Below, in pieces: positions 61,130 through 64,000 of a stretch of 64,000 bases of DNA. The translations under genes and the position numbers were made by a program. This DNA is from VXNJ01 sp009840625 (lineage in GTDB: Bacteria > Chloroflexota > UBA11872 > VXNJ01). The stretch spans positions 62,001 to 126,000 of the forward strand of contig OZ242304.1 of NCBI GenBank assembly GCA_965207915.1. Reading direction: 5' to 3'. The stretch's first letter is position 1. Every line of letters begins with the position of its first letter. Below the pieces are notes generated by a model. That model was not told the DNA's origin, ran no database searches, and saw only the letters and a program-made list of their open reading frames with translations.

Positions 61130-62143
61130 ATGGGCAGACCACACGCGCTCTTCAGGACCGGCTTTCCTTACCTGAAGACCATCGGCATGCGCCGGGTTAC
61201 AAGTTACGCGATCGACGTTGCCGTAACCGACGATGACCGTCTATTCGTTCTTTGCCGTGGCGACACGACCGCCGAGGTCAGGCGCACCGACATGGACGAC
61301 GTCGACCACGGCTCTTTCGGCGGAAGAGGCACGGCCGAGGGCAAGTTCACCTGGCCGGCTTCGCTGGCAGTCGGGCCCGACGGAAACCTTTACATCTCCG
61401 ACGAGGCCTTGAACCGCATCTCGATCTTCTCGCTGGACGGGGAGTTCATTTCCTGCTGGGGTTCACCCGGCAGCGGCGAGGGCCAGCTCGATCGGCCTTC
61501 GGGGTTGCGGTTCGACGGCGACGGCGACCTCTACCTGTCCGACACGATGAATCACCGGGTCCAAAAGTTCTCCAAAGACGGGGAATTCCTGCAGAGTTGG
61601 GGATCCCACGGCGACGGCGACGGCGAACTGAACATGCCCTGGGGCGTGGACATTGACGAGCTTGGCGCGGTGTACGTGTCCGACTGGCGCAACGACCGGA
61701 TCCAGAAATTCGGGCCGGACGGTCAATTTGAATTTGCGGTCGGGACGTCCGGGAACGGGCGCGGCCAATTCGACCGCCCGACCGGAATTGCGGTCGACGG
61801 CGACGGCGACATATACGTGTCCGATTGGGGCAACGACCGCGTCCAGCAATTCGCCGCCGACGGCAGGTACCTGGACACCTTCATCGGTGACGCCACGATG
61901 TCCAAGTGCGGGATCGACTACGTGCTGGCCAATCCGGTACCACTGCGGCTGCGCGAGATGACATCGCTCGAGCCGCAGAAGCGGTTCCGCGGGCCGCTGG
62001 GGCTGGCGACCGACGAACGGAAACGATTGTTCGTAGCCGACTACGGCGCGTTCCGAGTCCAGATCTACCAGAAGCAGGCGATCGAGCTGAGCGCAGACCA
62101 GATCGCCCCCGAGCGCCAGTCGCCGAGCCTCTCGGTCACTTAA
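61130..62143 (+). CDS. NHL-repeat beta-propeller protein
   Basis: 337 residues with at least five NHL-type repeats: GKFTWPASLAVGPDGNLYISDEALNRI, GQLDRPSGLRFDGDGDLYLSDTMNHRVQKF, GELNMPWGVDIDELGAVYVSDWRNDRIQKF, GQFDRPTGIAVDGDGDIYVSDWGNDRVQQF and a final FRGPLGLATDERKRLFVADYGAFRVQIY. The fold is a six-bladed propeller, used for protein or ligand binding. It follows the DUF1501 gene by 23 bases, so the three genes 58441-62143 are probably one operon. No signal peptide. Confidence 0.9.
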   Translation: MGRPHALFRTGFPYLKTIGMRRVTSYAIDVAVTDDDRLFVLCRGDTTAEVRRTDMDDVDHGSFGGRGTAEGKFTWPASLAVGPDGNLYISDEALNRISIFSLDGEFISCWGSPGSGEGQLDRPSGLRFDGDGDLYLSDTMNHRVQKFSKDGEFLQSWGSHGDGDGELNMPWGVDIDELGAVYVSDWRNDRIQKFGPDGQFEFAVGTSGNGRGQFDRPTGIAVDGDGDIYVSDWGNDRVQQFAADGRYLDTFIGDATMSKCGIDYVLANPVPLRLREMTSLEPQKRFRGPLGLATDERKRLFVADYGAFRVQIYQKQAIELSADQIAPERQSPSLSVT

Positions 62144-62283
62144 TAGCCGGCCGAAAGGTCGCCACCAGGCCGCATGCATGTGTGCCACCGGGCGGCACGT
62201 TTCGGCGCCTAAGCGCGCGGCAATAATTGCGGCGAATTGCCGGAATGCCTTCCGATCGAATCTCTCCCCGGCCGGACAAATCA

Positions 62284-63600
62284 ATGCCTACGCGTCTCGA
62301 GCGATACACCCGGTCCCAACAGCTGTTTGAAGCCGCCCAGGACCTGGTGGCCGGCGGGATATCAAGTCAGCTGCGCCGCCAGGAACGCCCGGTCCCGCTC
62401 TTCTTCGATCGCGCCAAGGAAGGGCGGATGTGGGATGTCGACGGGAACGAATACGTCGATTTCGTCCAGGGAATGGGGCCGAACCTGTTCGGTCACTCCC
62501 CTGGATTTGTCACCGACGCGGTCGCAAAAGCCATCCGACGCGGGGTGGTGTACACCGGCCAGTTCGAGCGCGAATTGGAGGTCGCCGAAATGGTTCGCCG
62601 CGCGGTGCCCCTTAAGGGGCCGGTGCGTTTCGCCAGTTCGGGGACCGAGATCCTGCAGCTGGTCATCCGCCTGGCCCGCGGCTATACCGGGCGCGACAAG
62701 TTCGTGAAGTTCGAGGGCCATTACCACGGCTGGGCCGATTCGGTCAGCTACAGCTACCATCCGCCGCTGGCCGTGGCCGGGTCAGAAGCGGCTCCGACTC
62801 CGGTTGCCGACTCCGCTGGAATGGATCCGGCCACCAGCGAGAACATCGTCGTCTGTCCCTGGAACGACACCGCCGCGCTGTCGCGGGCATTTGCCGACAA
62901 CCCCGGCCAGATCGCCGGGGTCGTGATGGAGCCGTTCCTGCTGAACACCAACTTCGCCCCGCCGCGCGAAGGCTACTTGGAGGCGGCCCAGCGGGTGTGC
63001 GCGCGGGAAGGCGCGCTGCTGATATTCGACGAGGTGATAACCGGGTTCCGGGTGGCGCTTGGGGGCGCCCAGGAGCTGACCGGAATCACTCCCGATCTGG
63101 CGACTTACGCCAAGGCGATGGCCGGCGGTTTTCCGATCGCGATGCTGGTAGGTCGCCCCGACGTGATGGCCGTGCTCGGTGACGGCACCGTGAACCACGG
63201 CGGCAGCTTCAACTCGAACGTGGCCTCGATCGAAGCCGCCCACGCCAGCCTGTCGCACGTCATGGAGGACAGCGACCGCTTCTACGCGGACTTGAACCGG
63301 CGCGGGCAGGCGCTGATGGAGGGACTAAAAGCCGCCGCCGCTCGTACCGGTGCCAATCTGCGGGTTGCCGGGTTCGGCTCGGTATTCTCGACCGCATTCA
63401 CCGACCGGGCCCAGATCTTCAATTACCGCGATCACGCGCGGCATTGCGATGAGGACAAATATCAGCGCTTCCGCAGTTCCCTATTGGATCGCGGCGTGCG
63501 CATAGCCCCAAACGGGCGCTGGCACTTGGCCTCGACGCATACCGACGCCGACATCGAGCAGACTGTAGCGGCCGCCGATGAGTCCCTGCGCGCGCTTTGA
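62284..63600 (+). CDS. Class III aminotransferase, glutamate-1-semialdehyde aminomutase-like
   Basis: 438 residues from ATG 62284 (earlier ATG 62245 possible). PLP-dependent fold type I. Landmarks: RMWDVDGNEYVDFVQGMGPNLFGH, RFASSGTEILQLVIRLAR, KFEGHYHGWADSV, the PLP-contacting FDEVITGFRVALGG, and the Schiff-base Lys in TYAKAMAGGFPIAML. It resembles HemL but the N-terminus and the lack of a clear HemL gating loop make a sugar- or amino-acid aminotransferase more likely. It follows the NHL gene by about 140 bases. Confidence 0.87.
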   Translation: MPTRLERYTRSQQLFEAAQDLVAGGISSQLRRQERPVPLFFDRAKEGRMWDVDGNEYVDFVQGMGPNLFGHSPGFVTDAVAKAIRRGVVYTGQFERELEVAEMVRRAVPLKGPVRFASSGTEILQLVIRLARGYTGRDKFVKFEGHYHGWADSVSYSYHPPLAVAGSEAAPTPVADSAGMDPATSENIVVCPWNDTAALSRAFADNPGQIAGVVMEPFLLNTNFAPPREGYLEAAQRVCAREGALLIFDEVITGFRVALGGAQELTGITPDLATYAKAMAGGFPIAMLVGRPDVMAVLGDGTVNHGGSFNSNVASIEAAHASLSHVMEDSDRFYADLNRRGQALMEGLKAAAARTGANLRVAGFGSVFSTAFTDRAQIFNYRDHARHCDEDKYQRFRSSLLDRGVRIAPNGRWHLASTHTDADIEQTVAAADESLRAL

Positions 63601-63619
63601 ATCCGTTCGGCGGAGGCGC

Positions 63620-64000
63620 CTACCCGGCGATCGCGGCGCGGATGAACTCGTAGCGGCGCAGGTGCGACGCCTCGGTTGGCGGGGCCCCAAAATCATCGAA
63701 GGCGTGGGTAGCACCGGGATAGATTGCGATTTCGGCCCGGTTGCCGGCCGCGATCCAGCGCGCATGCATGAACAGGCTGTCGTCCAGCAGCGGGTCGGCG
63801 GTGCCGCAGCTAAATAGCGCCGGCGGCAGATCGTGCAGCGATGCCCGCAATGGCGAGACATCCGGATCGGTGCGGTCGGCGGACCTGAAGTAGCCGCGCT
63901 GCATCATCTCCATCGACTCCGGCCGCAGCACCAGACTGTTTCGCCCGATGATCCGGCGCGAAGGGGTGCCCCCGGCGAACTCGTACGCACCATACATAAG
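63620..64000 (-). CDS. Alpha/beta hydrolase-fold esterase, C-terminal part (partial, start outside window)
   Basis: The frame is open to base 64000, so the N-terminal part with the nucleophile Ser lies to the right. The 126 visible residues hold the last part of a hormone-sensitive-lipase type (alpha/beta hydrolase 3) enzyme: SPLRASLHDLPPALFSCGTADPLLDDS with the catalytic Asp, and GATHAFDDFG with the catalytic His. It is convergent with the aminotransferase gene. Substrate unknown. Confidence 0.82.
   Translation of the reverse strand, partial: LMYGAYEFAGGTPSRRIIGRNSLVLRPESMEMMQRGYFRSADRTDPDVSPLRASLHDLPPALFSCGTADPLLDDSLFMHARWIAAGNRAEIAIYPGATHAFDDFGAPPTEASHLRRYEFIRAAIAG

Noticed and set aside
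1..64000. CRISPR arrays, tRNA or rRNA genes, phage or conjugation modules
   Set aside because: I looked for regular short repeats, tRNA-like arms and integrase, capsid or mating genes and saw none; only IS elements are present.

Overview
The window is high-GC bacterial DNA with tightly packed genes, many GTG starts and several 4-base stop/start overlaps. The gene content resembles a marine or host-associated Chloroflexota-type heterotroph: an oligopeptide ABC system, PhyH dioxygenase, LLM flavin enzyme, short-chain dehydrogenases, an enolase-superfamily enzyme, MlrC, copper amine oxidase, glycoside hydrolases and many insertion sequences. That placement is inference from gene content only. 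There is no rRNA, tRNA or CRISPR array that I can see.

Layout. 1-5.1 kb: end of topA, then a GH3 beta-glucosidase whose stop overlaps the start of a DinG-type helicase. 5.2-5.9 kb: a vapBC toxin-antitoxin pair. 6.3-7.5 kb: a small unknown protein and a PhyH-family dioxygenase. 7.5-11.0 kb: two adjoining insertion sequences (IS1380-type, then IS1182-type). 11.0-17.0 kb: a complete oligopeptide/dipeptide ABC operon (binding protein, two permeases, two ATPases). 17.2-26.0 kb: four copies of one MalF-type sugar ABC permease gene in different states (a remnant cut by an IS481-type element, a frameshifted copy, two intact copies). They are interspersed with a second IS1380-type copy, an M24 peptidase and an SRPBCC protein. 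26.2-30.5 kb: an NCS2 permease with a C-terminal ATPase-like domain, a frameshifted Sfp-type phosphopantetheinyl transferase, and panB-panC. 30.6-33.3 kb: LLM oxidoreductase and MFS exporter. 33.4-38.9 kb: a purine-breakdown block (guanine deaminase, xanthine dehydrogenase small and large subunits, nucleoside hydrolase). 38.9-48.1 kb: mostly single genes, several pointing to sugar use (SDR, beta-propeller, GH-A type hydrolase, GH29 alpha-L-fucosidase, enolase-superfamily protein), plus two methyltransferases, a 2-hydroxyacid dehydrogenase and AIM24. 48.3-53.6 kb: copper amine oxidase, MlrC peptidase, SDR, VanZ-like protein. 53.7-56.8 kb: a sodium:solute symporter gene split by the second IS1182-type copy. 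57.0-58.3 kb: a LivK-type binding protein with a frameshift in a run of eight G. 58.4-63.6 kb: DUF1800, DUF1501, NHL-repeat and class III aminotransferase genes. The right edge holds the end of an alpha/beta hydrolase.

The main signals are these. (1) An array of orphan MalF-type permease genes has no visible ATPase, binding protein or MalG partner. (2) Five insertions of three unrelated IS families all sit at CTAG. In the symporter the flanks rejoin to an exact in-frame 495-codon gene, and in the M24 gene they rejoin to a 433-codon gene. (3) A copper amine oxidase has Ile instead of the conserved Asn just before the cofactor tyrosine. (4) Four genes carry small frameshifts, each of which can be undone by removing one or two bases, which points to ongoing gene decay or to base-level assembly error.
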